Part shown: in pieces, positions 41,140 to 49,624 of the stretch
Layout of the letters: every line of letters starts with the position of its first letter
Numbering within the stretch: the first letter of the stretch is position 1
Assembly (NCBI RefSeq): GCF_003545815.1
Contig: NZ_PDUW01000001.1
Coordinates: forward strand, 711,750-775,749
DNA length: 64,000 nt
From: Pusillimonas caeni
GTDB taxonomy: Bacteria > Pseudomonadota > Gammaproteobacteria > Burkholderiales > Burkholderiaceae_B
Reading direction: 5' to 3'
Program-made: the position numbers and the translations under genes
Notes under the pieces: generated by a model
Seen by the model: the letters and a program-made list of their open reading frames with translations, nothing else
Database searches by the model: none
Told to the model about the DNA's origin: nothing

Positions 41140-41885
41140 AGCTGCCCCGCCTTGCCTAGATAGACCGCGCGCACGGTATCGTCGCGGCGGATGTCGTCGG
41201 GCGAGCCCGTCGCCAGCACCGCGCCGTTGGCCAGCACAACAATGCGGTGGGCGAAGCGGAACACCAGGTCCATATCGTGCTCGATGATGACCACCGCCAG
41301 ATCCGAAGGAAGGCGCTCGAGCGCATCCAGGATCAACTGCGCCTCGGACTTGGGCACGCCCGCCATGGGCTCGTCCAGCAGCAACACCCTGGGCTTCAAG
41401 GCCAGCGCCAGCGCCACCTCGACCAGCCGCTGGTCGCCATAGGCCATTTCAGAGGGCGCGACGTGGGCCAGCCGGCCCAGCTGCAGCGCATCCAGAATGG
41501 AGCGCGCTTCTTCCAGCACCGGTCCGTAGGACGTCTTGCGGCGCCACATATTGTTGATGGAGCCATCGCGCTGGTGTATGGCCAGGGCGACCTGGTCGAT
41601 GGCCGGCAGCGTCAAAGCCAGCTTGGATATCTGGAAGGTGCGCACCAGGCCGTGGCGTACGCGCCGGTGAGCCGGCCAGCGCGTCACGTCTTCATCCTGC
41701 AGATGAATGGCGCCGGCGTCCGCGCCGAGAAAGCCCGAAATCTGGTTCACGAGCGTCGTCTTGCCGGCGCCGTTGGGGCCGATGAGAGCCAGGCGCTCTC
41801 CGGCCCGGAGCGACAGCGACACATCGTCGGTGACCTTCAGGCCGCCAAACGATTTGCTCAGTTTTTCTACGCGCAGCATGCTCAT
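41136..41885 (-). CDS. livG: Branched-chain-type ABC transporter ATPase LivG
   Basis: A 249-residue ATPase: Walker A IGPNGAGKTTLVNQISGF, the LivG-type GLVRTFQISKLALTLPAIDQ, Walker B LLLDEPMAGVPKSEAQ and the switch His in IIEHDMDLVF. The signature region MAYGDQRLVEVALALA deviates from LSGGQ in the usual LivG manner. It starts at ATG 41885, four bases into the livM stop region. Confidence 0.9.
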   Translation of the reverse strand: MSMLRVEKLSKSFGGLKVTDDVSLSLRAGERLALIGPNGAGKTTLVNQISGFLGADAGAIHLQDEDVTRWPAHRRVRHGLVRTFQISKLALTLPAIDQVALAIHQRDGSINNMWRRKTSYGPVLEEARSILDALQLGRLAHVAPSEMAYGDQRLVEVALALALKPRVLLLDEPMAGVPKSEAQLILDALERLPSDLAVVIIEHDMDLVFRFAHRIVVLANGAVLATGSPDDIRRDDTVRAVYLGKAGQL

Positions 41886-42886
41886 GCGCTCCTCCCTGTC
41901 AGACCCGTCACACGCCGTGCCATGCGCTTGAGCGCTGCCTGGACGAAACCGCGGGGCAGAAACACGACCAGCATCAGCAGGCCGCCGATGACGAACAGCC
42001 AGTGAAAGGGATTGGCCGTCGCGGCGAAATGATGAATGCCGGTGAACAGGGCCGTGCCAAGAATGGCTCCCACGAGATTGCCTGCGCCGCCCAGCACCAG
42101 CATGACCAGGGCCTCGGCCGACAAGGTAAAGCCCAGGCTGTCCAGCCCCACGACCTGCGTGATCTGCGCCGACAACCCGCCGGCGATGCCGGCGAAGGCG
42201 CCCGACAGTACGTACAGTTTCAGCAGTTGCGGATAGATGCGCGTGCCGTTGGCGCTCATGCGGTCGCGGTTCTCGCGTATGCCCTCGCAGCACAGTCCGA
42301 ACGGCGAGCTCATGATGCGACGCAAGACCACATAGCACAGGAAAAGCGCGATGGCGCTGTACCAATAGCCGGTCACGCCGAAAATGTCGAACTCGAACCT
42401 GCCGAACAAGGGGTCGATGGTGAACCCCGACAAGCCGTCGTCGCCCCCGGTGATGTGCTGCATCTTGCTGGCCAGATTGTGCATGATCTCTACGACCGCA
42501 ATGGTCAGCATCAAGAAGGCCAGCCCCTGATAGCGCACCAGGAAGGCGCCCGAGATCAGCGCCAGCAATGCTCCGGCGCCGGCCGCTACGGCCAGCCCGA
42601 CCAAGGGGTCGCCGGTGAGGAACTTGGCACACAGCCCGGCCGCGTAGGCGCCCATGCCGTATAAAGCGGCATGCCCCAAGGTGGCCAGGCCCGCGTAGCC
42701 GGTGAGCAAGTCGAGTGACATGACGAAGATGGCCATGATGGCAATGCGCGTCATGATCAGCATGTTGCCCGGGAAAAGCCAGTACAGTGCAAGGATGAGG
42801 CCCAGTCCTATGACATAGACATGCCAGGGGAACCGCTGGGGAACGCTCGCCATGCGAGGCAGTGCGGAAGTTGTCTGCATGGTCAT
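41882..42886 (-). CDS. livM: Branched-chain-type ABC permease LivM
   Basis: A 334-residue membrane protein with the LivM core: SLDLLTGYAGLATLGHAALYG and the downstream EAA-like region MSANGTRIYPQLLKLYVLSG. About ten hydrophobic segments. It overlaps livH upstream and livG downstream by four bases each. Together with LivH it forms the channel for the ligand bound by the LivK at 43771. Confidence 0.9.
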   Translation of the reverse strand: MTMQTTSALPRMASVPQRFPWHVYVIGLGLILALYWLFPGNMLIMTRIAIMAIFVMSLDLLTGYAGLATLGHAALYGMGAYAAGLCAKFLTGDPLVGLAVAAGAGALLALISGAFLVRYQGLAFLMLTIAVVEIMHNLASKMQHITGGDDGLSGFTIDPLFGRFEFDIFGVTGYWYSAIALFLCYVVLRRIMSSPFGLCCEGIRENRDRMSANGTRIYPQLLKLYVLSGAFAGIAGGLSAQITQVVGLDSLGFTLSAEALVMLVLGGAGNLVGAILGTALFTGIHHFAATANPFHWLFVIGGLLMLVVFLPRGFVQAALKRMARRVTGLTGRSA

Positions 42887-43740
42887 CTCCTAAGAATTCC
42901 ATGAGGGCGGACGGCAAGCAGGAGAATCATGGCGGCATAGAAGAACAGGTTGCCGAAATCGGAAGCCAGGTAGCGGCTTGCGGTGTCGATGATGCCCAGG
43001 AAAAGCGCCGCGCAGAGAGTGCCCGAGATGCTGCCCAGCCCGCCCACGGTCACCACCACCAGCATCAGCACCAGGTACTTGAGCGGATAGAAGGGTTCGA
43101 GCGGCATGAGTTCGGCGCCCAGCACGCCGCCAAGCGCCGCAAGGCCCGCACCGATGGCGAAGGTGGCGCACTGGACCAGGCGGATATTGATGCCCAGTGA
43201 CGACGACATGCCGGCGTTGTCCACCGATGCACGCAGCCAGATGCCGAAGCGCGTACGGGCCACGAGCAGCCACAGCAGCAATACCACCAGCGCACCCGCC
43301 GCCACGACGACCACCCGCTGCTTGGGCAGGGTCCGTGCGCCGACCGCGACGGATCCCTGCATCCATTCCGGAAGCGGCAGTGTCTGTATATAGGCGCCCG
43401 CCAGCAAGTTGGCGGTGGCAATACAGACGAAAGTAAAGCCGATGGTGAAGAGCACCTGCTGCAGTTCGCTTTTCTTGTACAGATGACGAAAGACGAATGT
43501 CTCGAGCACGGCGGCCAGCGCCATCGTGATCAGCATGGCCAGCGCCACGCCCGCGCCGAACGGCAGGCCTTGCTCGCGGATGAGCAGGGCGGCCGCGTAG
43601 CCGCCGGCCATGGCGAAGGCGCCATGCGACAGGTTGATGAAGCGCATCAGCCCCATCGTCACGGACAAGCCGACGGAAATGATGAACAGCACCATGCCGT
43701 AGACGACGCCGTCGATCAGGATATTGCTCAGCTGCGGCAC
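42883..43740 (-). CDS. livH: Branched-chain-type ABC permease LivH
   Basis: A 285-residue membrane protein of the LivH family: GVVYGMVLFIISVGLSVTMG, MRFINLSHGAFAMAGGYAAA and the conserved SLGINIRLVQCATFAIGAGL. It begins 30 bp after the livK stop and overlaps livM. Confidence 0.9.
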   Translation of the reverse strand: MPQLSNILIDGVVYGMVLFIISVGLSVTMGLMRFINLSHGAFAMAGGYAAALLIREQGLPFGAGVALAMLITMALAAVLETFVFRHLYKKSELQQVLFTIGFTFVCIATANLLAGAYIQTLPLPEWMQGSVAVGARTLPKQRVVVVAAGALVVLLLWLLVARTRFGIWLRASVDNAGMSSSLGINIRLVQCATFAIGAGLAALGGVLGAELMPLEPFYPLKYLVLMLVVVTVGGLGSISGTLCAALFLGIIDTASRYLASDFGNLFFYAAMILLLAVRPHGILRR

Positions 43741-43770
43741 AGTCCGCCCCCAAATCCGGTTTGAAAGGAA

Positions 43771-44934
43771 TCACTCGAGGCCATGGTCGACTTGAGGGCC
43801 GAAGTTCTCTATCTCGGTGTTCTGAAGCTTGCCGTCGGCGCCCCGCTCCACCTTGCGCAGATACACGTTCTGAGTAATATGGCGCGTTTCGGGATCGATT
43901 CTGGCCGGGCCGCGAGGGCTTTCCCATTCGAACCCGCGAATCGCTTCCATGGCCTTGGCGCCATCCTTCTTGCCGTCGGTGGCCTCGACCATCTTGTGGA
44001 TGATGCGCATGCCGTCGTAGGCGCCGACCGACGCGTAGTTCAGCAGGGAGTCCGCCGCCTGCTCTTTCATGGCCTTGGCGAACTCGCGGTTGGCGTCCGA
44101 ATCGTGGGCCGCCGAATAATGGAAGGACGTCATCAGCTCCAGCGCCGCATCGCCGAACTTCTGCAGGTCGAATTCATCCATCTCGGCCGTTCCTAGAAAC
44201 TCGACCCCCGCTTCGCGCAGGCCATTCTGGTTGTATGCGTTGACGAAACCCAGATTGGGCGGGCCGCCGGGCAGGAAGATATAGGCGGCCTGGGCGCCCG
44301 ACGCCTTGATGCGCTGCGCGAACGGGCTGAAGTCGTTGGTGCTCATGGGCATGCGGATGCGATCGACGACTTCGCCGCCCAGCTTGGTGAACTCGGTGTC
44401 GAAAGCCTTTTCGCCATCGACGCCCGGTGCATAGTCCATGACGGCGGTCACGACTTTTTTCAGCCCTTTGTCGTGGGCCCACTTGGCCAGCGGCACGGTC
44501 ACCTGCCAAAGGGTGTACGAGCTGCGCACGAAGTAATCGGACTTGGTGGTGATGGACGAAGTCGCCGCATTGAAGACCACGGTGGGCGTCTTGGACTGCT
44601 GGATCAGGGGCGCGACGGCCATCGCGTTGGGCGTAAAAACGAAGCCGCCGAGATAATCCACCTTGTCGTTGACGATGAGCTCCTGAGCAGCGGTCTTGAC
44701 GCCGCCCGGGTTGGGTCCCCCGCTGTCGCGATAGATGATCTGTACATCGTGGCCTGCGAATTTGCCCTGCTGCTGCTTGACGTAGGATTCAGCACCGTCC
44801 TTGAACAGTTTGCCGTAGTGGGCGAAGGGCCCCGAGAACGGGGCGATGATGCCGACCTTGACGGTATCGGCCACGGCGTAGCCGGACAAGCACGCAGCCG
44901 CCAGCGCGGCCGCGCCAATGCGTAGCACTTTCAT
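43771..44934 (-). CDS. LivK-type substrate-binding protein of the P450 operon
   Basis: A 387-residue type I periplasmic binding protein. Signal peptide at residues 1-22 (ending GYAVA), mature start DTVKVGIIAPFSGPFAHYG. Blocks: KTAAQELIVNDKVDYLGGFV, VVTAVMDYAPGVDGEKAF, ASVGAYDGMRIIHKMVEATDG. It is clearly paralogous to the LivK at 48440, so the two Liv operons share ancestry. The ATG at 44934 has CAGGAGAC six bases upstream. As first gene of an operon ending in a CYP199A-like P450 system, it probably binds an aromatic carboxylate rather than a branched-chain amino acid. Confidence 0.9.
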   Translation of the reverse strand: MKVLRIGAAALAAACLSGYAVADTVKVGIIAPFSGPFAHYGKLFKDGAESYVKQQQGKFAGHDVQIIYRDSGGPNPGGVKTAAQELIVNDKVDYLGGFVFTPNAMAVAPLIQQSKTPTVVFNAATSSITTKSDYFVRSSYTLWQVTVPLAKWAHDKGLKKVVTAVMDYAPGVDGEKAFDTEFTKLGGEVVDRIRMPMSTNDFSPFAQRIKASGAQAAYIFLPGGPPNLGFVNAYNQNGLREAGVEFLGTAEMDEFDLQKFGDAALELMTSFHYSAAHDSDANREFAKAMKEQAADSLLNYASVGAYDGMRIIHKMVEATDGKKDGAKAMEAIRGFEWESPRGPARIDPETRHITQNVYLRKVERGADGKLQNTEIENFGPQVDHGLE

Positions 44935-45024
44935 TGTGTGTCTCCTGTTTATTGTGTGCGGCGCGCCTGAGAACGAACGAGCGGTGTGCCCGAACGCATG
45001 CATTTCTTTATGCCCAGGGATTGC

Positions 45025-45086
45025 CTGCCGAAAATACTATCGGCAGTTTGTTGGTAAGTCAACAAGTTGGAAAACCAACCATATGG
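45025..45086. promoter_or_regulatory. Cluster of dyads overlaying the livK-P450 promoter
   Basis: Successive inverted repeats: CTGCCGA-N8-TCGGCAG (45025-45046), TTGTTG-N6-CAACAA (45048-45065), GTTGG-N4-CCAAC (45066-45079) and CCATATGG (45079-45086). The first straddles the -10 and the second the -35 of the reverse-strand promoter. They are likely operators, perhaps for the MarR encoded in the operon or the LysR at 45131. Confidence 0.6.
45034..45062 (-). promoter_or_regulatory. Sigma-70 promoter of the livK-P450 operon
   Basis: On the reverse strand TTGACT (45062-45057) is followed after exactly 17 bp by TAGTAT (45039-45034). It reads toward livK, whose start codon is 100 bp downstream. Confidence 0.62.
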
Positions 45087-45130
45087 TTTATGGGGAAAAC
45101 CCCTAAACCCGAAGAGGAGGGCAGAAGTTT

Positions 45131-46078
45131 TCAGAGAGGCTGAGCAGCGCCCAGCAGCTTGGTGAATACCGGCGGAAGATTGGTGAAACTTTCGAAGACC
45201 AGCTTGCGCAGCCAGCTATTGCCTGAGTCGTAGTGGTAGCGTTCGTGCCAGTATTGCCGCACCTCGTAGGTGGGCGACGGGAAGGGCAGGCCCAATATCT
45301 TGATTCGATCTCCATAAGCTAGCGTTCGCGCCAGTCTCGACGGCACGATCGCCAGAAGATCGGTCGATACGAGTATCTGCTCCAGCCCCAGGTAGGAGGA
45401 CACCCGGGCCGTTATGCGGCGCTGGACCCCGCGTTCTTCAAGCACCTTGTCGAGCAGCGAATGACCGGTGGCCGGCGCGACCAGGGCGAGGTGCTCTTCG
45501 TCGTGGAACTGCTTTTTCGTCAAGGTGTCGCCGATGCGGGGATGATTCCGGCGCACGATGCAGGAATAGTTTTCGGCAAACAGCCGCTGTTGGAAGAAGC
45601 CGTTGTGCAGTTCGAACGTATAGCCGACGGCCAGATCGAGCTGGCCGCTTTCGAGCAGGCTGGCGGTGGTGCCGTCCAGGTCGATGGAATCGACCTGCAG
45701 GCCCGGGCCCAGGCTTTTCAACTGGCCGAGGACTTCGGGCAGCATGACCATTTGCGCGATATGGCTCAGGCCCAGGCGAAAACGCCGCGTGGAGGTGGCC
45801 GGGTCGAAGGCGCGGCGGCTGCTTTCTTCGGGATTCAGCAGCTTGATGGCGTGCTCGATGTCGCCCATGAGGCTGTCGAGAAAGGGAGTGGCCATCAGGC
45901 CGCCGGAGGTTCGGACAAAAAGCGGATCGCCGAAATGCTGCCGCAAATGGCCCAACCTGATGCTTATGGCGGGTTGACTGAGCCCGACCTGCGGCACCGC
46001 CCCGGTGACGCTGCGGGCGGCCCGGATTTCCTTCAACAGCAAGAGGTCGTACAGGTCTAGTTTTGAAGTCGCCGCCAT
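45131..46078 (-). CDS. LysR-family transcriptional regulator
   Basis: A 315-residue LysR-type regulator. The helix-turn-helix is around residues 18-40, GAVPQVGLSQPAISIRLGHL, then FGDPLFVRTSGGLMATPF; the rest is the effector-binding domain. ATG 46078 is used, with a GGGG stretch five bases before it; the longer frame upstream reads through the divergent promoter. It is divergent from the FAH-hydrolase operon at 46183, which it presumably activates, and its stop is 197 bp from the livK start of the P450 operon. Confidence 0.87.
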   Translation of the reverse strand: MAATSKLDLYDLLLLKEIRAARSVTGAVPQVGLSQPAISIRLGHLRQHFGDPLFVRTSGGLMATPFLDSLMGDIEHAIKLLNPEESSRRAFDPATSTRRFRLGLSHIAQMVMLPEVLGQLKSLGPGLQVDSIDLDGTTASLLESGQLDLAVGYTFELHNGFFQQRLFAENYSCIVRRNHPRIGDTLTKKQFHDEEHLALVAPATGHSLLDKVLEERGVQRRITARVSSYLGLEQILVSTDLLAIVPSRLARTLAYGDRIKILGLPFPSPTYEVRQYWHERYHYDSGNSWLRKLVFESFTNLPPVFTKLLGAAQPL

Positions 46079-46090
46079 GCGCGCCCCGTC

Positions 46091-46121
46091 ATTTAAAACA
46101 ACAATCGCCACTATTTTAAAT
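46091..46121. promoter_or_regulatory. Candidate LysR operator in divergent region
   Basis: ATTTAAAA (46091-46098) and TTTTAAAT (46114-46121) are perfect 8-bp inverted repeats with a 15-bp spacer, between the LysR start (46078) and the FAH-hydrolase start (46183). Position and AT-rich symmetric arms fit a LysR recognition site. Confidence 0.5.
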
Positions 46122-46182
46122 AGCATATTGCACGCCCTTCCCGCATGCAAGACACTGTCATCCAATAAATAAAGGAGACAAG

Positions 46183-47040
46183 ATGCGGGTTTGCAGATTC
46201 GACGACAATCGCCTGGGCGTAGTGGACGGCGAGCATATTCTGGACGTAACGGCAGCGCTGGACGCCATACCCGCCAGCACCTATCCCCTGCCCGCCTTCG
46301 ATCCGCTGATCGCCAATCTGGACAAGGTGCTCGAACGCGCCCGGCAACTGATGGCGGGCGCACAGCGCAAGAAGATCGGCGAGGTCAGGCTTCTCAGCCC
46401 CGTCGCCAATCCGGGAAAGCTCGTCGCAGCGCCCGTGAACTACCAGAAGCATCTCGAAGAGGCCCGCGCCGACCCAGGCATCCATCACCAGAGCCAGGTC
46501 ATCGAGATCCAGCGCATCGGCTTGTTCCTGAAGGCGACCAGTTCGCTGATAGGCGCAGGCGCCCCTGTCGCGATACGGCACCACGACCGCCGCAACGACC
46601 ACGAGATCGAATTGGCCGTCATCATCGGCAAGCCCGGCACCGGCATCAAGAAGGACGATGCCTGGGACCATATCGCCGCCTACACCATCGGCCTGGACAT
46701 GACCGTGCGGGGGCCGGAAGAACGCAGCCTGCGTAAATCGGTGGACAGCTACAGCGTGCTGGGCCCATGGATGGTCACCGCCGACGAAATGGGCGATGCC
46801 ACGAACCTGGACTTTCAGCTTACGGTCAATGGCGAACCGCGGCAAAAGGCCAATACCCGCGATCTCGTCCTGGGCATACCCGAGCTCATCGAATACGCCT
46901 CCGCTTTCTACACCCTGCATCCCGGCGATGTCATCTACACCGGCACGCCCGAGGGTGTCGGCCCCGTCCGTCCGGGCGACGTCATCGTGGCCGAGTTCGA
47001 AAAGATCGGCCGCATGGAGGTCGCCGTCACGTCGACCTGA
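46183..47040 (+). CDS. Fumarylacetoacetate hydrolase family protein
   Basis: A 285-residue FAH-family enzyme. The metal site is in NDHEIELAVIIGK (two Glu) with a further acidic residue in the following AYTIGLDMTVRG; the C-terminal GDVIYTGTPEGVGPVRPGD is the family signature. These enzymes hydrolyse or isomerise acylpyruvates such as fumarylpyruvate, or decarboxylate related oxo acids. AAAGGAGACAAG lies before the ATG. It is the first gene of a 13-gene operon; a following FAD monooxygenase resembles 3-hydroxybenzoate 6-hydroxylase, suggesting a gentisate-like route, though no ring-cleavage dioxygenase of that type is present. Confidence 0.85.
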   Translation: MRVCRFDDNRLGVVDGEHILDVTAALDAIPASTYPLPAFDPLIANLDKVLERARQLMAGAQRKKIGEVRLLSPVANPGKLVAAPVNYQKHLEEARADPGIHHQSQVIEIQRIGLFLKATSSLIGAGAPVAIRHHDRRNDHEIELAVIIGKPGTGIKKDDAWDHIAAYTIGLDMTVRGPEERSLRKSVDSYSVLGPWMVTADEMGDATNLDFQLTVNGEPRQKANTRDLVLGIPELIEYASAFYTLHPGDVIYTGTPEGVGPVRPGDVIVAEFEKIGRMEVAVTST

Positions 47041-47139
47041 TCGGCAGCTTCGATCAACCCTTGATTCGAGGGGGCCTTCAGGGCGCCCCAAGGCTGCGCT
47101 GACACTGCAGTTCGCGCGCCATCCCTCTGGAGAGGTCAT

Positions 47140-48333
47140 ATGGACCCTAGTGAAAGCTTACCGATCATCATCGCCGGAGGCGGCATCGGCGGCCTGTGCG
47201 CCGCCCTGGCTCTGGCGCGCAAGGGATTTCCCGTAAAAGTACTGGAGCGCGCCCCCGAAGTGGGCGAGATAGGCTACGGCATCCAGATCGCGCCCAACGG
47301 CCACGCCATCCTGGATCGCCTCGGCGTCATGGAAATGCTCGAGCCGCAGGTGTTCTACCCCGACGCCCTCATTCTGATGGACGCCGTCGACAACAGGGAA
47401 ATCTCCAGAATAGACCTTGGCAAGAGTTTCCAGGAGCGGTATAAGTACCGCTACTTCGTCGTGCATCGCCGCGATCTCCACGCGGCGCTCATCGAGGCCT
47501 GCCGCAGAGAAGAATCCTTCTCCTTCGAAGAAGGCGAAGTCAACGGCTACGAGAACCATCCCGACTCGGTCAGCGTCACATGCAGCAACGGCAAGGTCCT
47601 GCTGGGACGCGCCATGATCGGCGTCGAGGGGCTCCGCTCGAAAACCCGCGCCCGCATCGTGGACGACGGCGGACCTCGCGCAACGGGGCACGTCGTCTAC
47701 CGGGGTCTGGTGCCCATCGAGGAAATCGCCAACAAGCAGCACGTCAACTCCATGATCGTGCACGTTGGGCCCGGCTGCCACCTGGTTCAGTATCGCCTGA
47801 GGGGAGGTACGGTCATGAACAATGTCGCCACCTTCGAAAGCCCGGCCTTCAAGCGCTGGGAGCACGACTACGGCGGCATCGACGAGTTCAAGAACGCCTT
47901 TCTCCATTGCGCCCCCCAGGTTCAGGACCTGCTCAAGTATTTTTCGCTGGACAAGAACTGGCTGCTGCACGATCTGCAGCCCGCCACCAACTGGACCGAC
48001 GGCAATGTCACCCTGTTGGGCGACGCGGCCCACGCGGCGCTGCAGTATCTGGCGCAGGGGGCCATCATGGCCATGGAGGATTCCCTGGTGCTGGCCGAAG
48101 AACTCGAGCGCCAGCCCGCCAATGTGAACGCGGCATTTCTCGAATACCAGGGGCGCCGCCTGAATCGTACGGCACGCGTCGTGACCACCGCCCGCCTGTT
48201 CGGCGCCATCATGCATGCCTCGGCGGGCGAACGGCTGTTGCGCAACGAGCTCGCGCGCAAGCGCGATGTGTCGATCCCCTGGGAAATAGACTGGCTGTAC
48301 CGGGGCGTCGAGCTCGAAGAGAAAGTGTATTGA
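47140..48333 (+). CDS. FAD monooxygenase, 3-hydroxybenzoate 6-hydroxylase/salicylate hydroxylase-like
   Basis: A 397-residue class A flavoprotein monooxygenase: GxGxxG in IIIAGGGIGGLCAALALAR, GIQIAPNGHAILDRLG, YFVVHRRDLHAALIEAC and the GD motif LLGDAAHAALQYLAQGAIMA. The layout matches 3-hydroxybenzoate 6-hydroxylases. Two conserved positions deviate: the DG motif (normally D-G-x-x-S) is VEGLRSKTR with Glu163 for Asp, and the Pro after GDAAH is Ala299. The DG Asp helps bind FAD and NAD(P)H, so kinetics or substrate may differ. CTGGAGAGG precedes the ATG by five bases. Confidence 0.83.
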   Translation: MDPSESLPIIIAGGGIGGLCAALALARKGFPVKVLERAPEVGEIGYGIQIAPNGHAILDRLGVMEMLEPQVFYPDALILMDAVDNREISRIDLGKSFQERYKYRYFVVHRRDLHAALIEACRREESFSFEEGEVNGYENHPDSVSVTCSNGKVLLGRAMIGVEGLRSKTRARIVDDGGPRATGHVVYRGLVPIEEIANKQHVNSMIVHVGPGCHLVQYRLRGGTVMNNVATFESPAFKRWEHDYGGIDEFKNAFLHCAPQVQDLLKYFSLDKNWLLHDLQPATNWTDGNVTLLGDAAHAALQYLAQGAIMAMEDSLVLAEELERQPANVNAAFLEYQGRRLNRTARVVTTARLFGAIMHASAGERLLRNELARKRDVSIPWEIDWLYRGVELEEKVY

Positions 48334-48439
48334 TTGCGGACGCCGCCCGATGAGTGCGTCCATTGTGTATCAACCGTTTTACCGAGGTGCGTCTTGACCT
48401 AGCAGTTCATTCCAACAAAACGATAACGGAGACATTGCC

Positions 48440-49624
48440 ATGAAAAAAAGGCATTTCCTGCGCACGGCCCTGAGCGTGCTGGCGCTGGCCGCAACGGGCG
48501 TCCATGCCCCGCAGGTCCTGGCGGCCGAGAAGCCCTTCAAAGTGGGGCTCATCGTCCCGATGACCGGGGCGTTCGCCTCCACGGGACGCCAGCTTTATTC
48601 GGCTGTGCAGGCCTTCACCAAAGAGCACGGCGACACGGTGGCCGGCCGCAAAGTACAGGTCATTCTCAAGGACGACGGCGGCATCGCCGCGAACTCCCGC
48701 AAGCTCGCCCAGGAGCTCATCGTCAACGACAAGGTGGACGTCATCGCGGGATTCGGCCTGACCCCCATCACGCTGGCCGTCGCGCCGATCGCCACCGAAT
48801 CCAAGACGCCCATGGTGCTCATGGCCGCGCAGACTCAAGCCAACACAGAAGCCTCGCCCTTCATGGTGCGGTCCAGCGGCACCATCACCCAGGTCACCTC
48901 CGGCATTGCGCAATGGGCGGTCGACAACGGCATCAAGACCGCCGTGACGCTGGTGCCCGATTATGCGCCGGGATACGAGTCCGAAGAGGCCTTCAAGAAA
49001 TACTTCCTGGCCTCCGGCGGCAAGATACTGGACGAAATCCGCGTGCCCATGCGCAACCCCGACTTCGCTCCCTTTCTGCAGCGCGTGCGCGACGTCAAGC
49101 CCGACGCGCTTTTCGTGATGCTGCCCTCGGGCCCCGGCGCCGCCCTGCTCAAGCAGTATGGCCAGCGAGGCCTTGCCGAGGCCGGCATCAAGCTGATCGG
49201 ACATGGCGCCATCACCGATGACGACAACCTCAACGAGGCCGGAGACGCAGCCCTGGGCGTGATCACCTCCGACTACTACGCCACCTCGCACGATTCAGAG
49301 CTGAACCGCAAGTTCATCGACCTCTACAAAAGCGTCGACTCCACCAGCCGGCCCAATTTCTTCGGCGTGGCGGGCTATGACGGCATGAGGCTGATCTACG
49401 AGGCCCTGAAGGCGACCGACGGCAAGGGCGAAGGCATGGCCCTGGTGGACGCCATGAAGACGCTGTCGTTCGAGAGCCCGCGCGGTCCGGTCAGGGTCGA
49501 CCCCGAATCCCGCGATTTCGTGCAAAACATCTACATGCGCAAGGTGGAAAAAGTAGGCGACGAATATCAGAACGTCGAGTTCGACGTCATCGAGAACGTC
49601 AACGCATCGGGTGAAAAGAAATAA
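48440..49624 (+). CDS. LivK-type substrate-binding protein
   Basis: A 394-residue binding protein with a signal peptide ending near residue 29 (PQVLAAE) and the type I fold: FKVGLIVPMTGAFASTGRQ, KLAQELIVNDKVDVIAGFGL, VTLVPDYAPGYESEEAFKK, FGVAGYDGMRLIYEALKATD. It resembles the LivK at 43771 over its full length. The final TAA overlaps the livH ATG (TAATG at 49622-49626). Its ligand is likely the aromatic or heterocyclic acid attacked by the oxygenases of the operon. Confidence 0.9.
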   Translation: MKKRHFLRTALSVLALAATGVHAPQVLAAEKPFKVGLIVPMTGAFASTGRQLYSAVQAFTKEHGDTVAGRKVQVILKDDGGIAANSRKLAQELIVNDKVDVIAGFGLTPITLAVAPIATESKTPMVLMAAQTQANTEASPFMVRSSGTITQVTSGIAQWAVDNGIKTAVTLVPDYAPGYESEEAFKKYFLASGGKILDEIRVPMRNPDFAPFLQRVRDVKPDALFVMLPSGPGAALLKQYGQRGLAEAGIKLIGHGAITDDDNLNEAGDAALGVITSDYYATSHDSELNRKFIDLYKSVDSTSRPNFFGVAGYDGMRLIYEALKATDGKGEGMALVDAMKTLSFESPRGPVRVDPESRDFVQNIYMRKVEKVGDEYQNVEFDVIENVNASGEKK

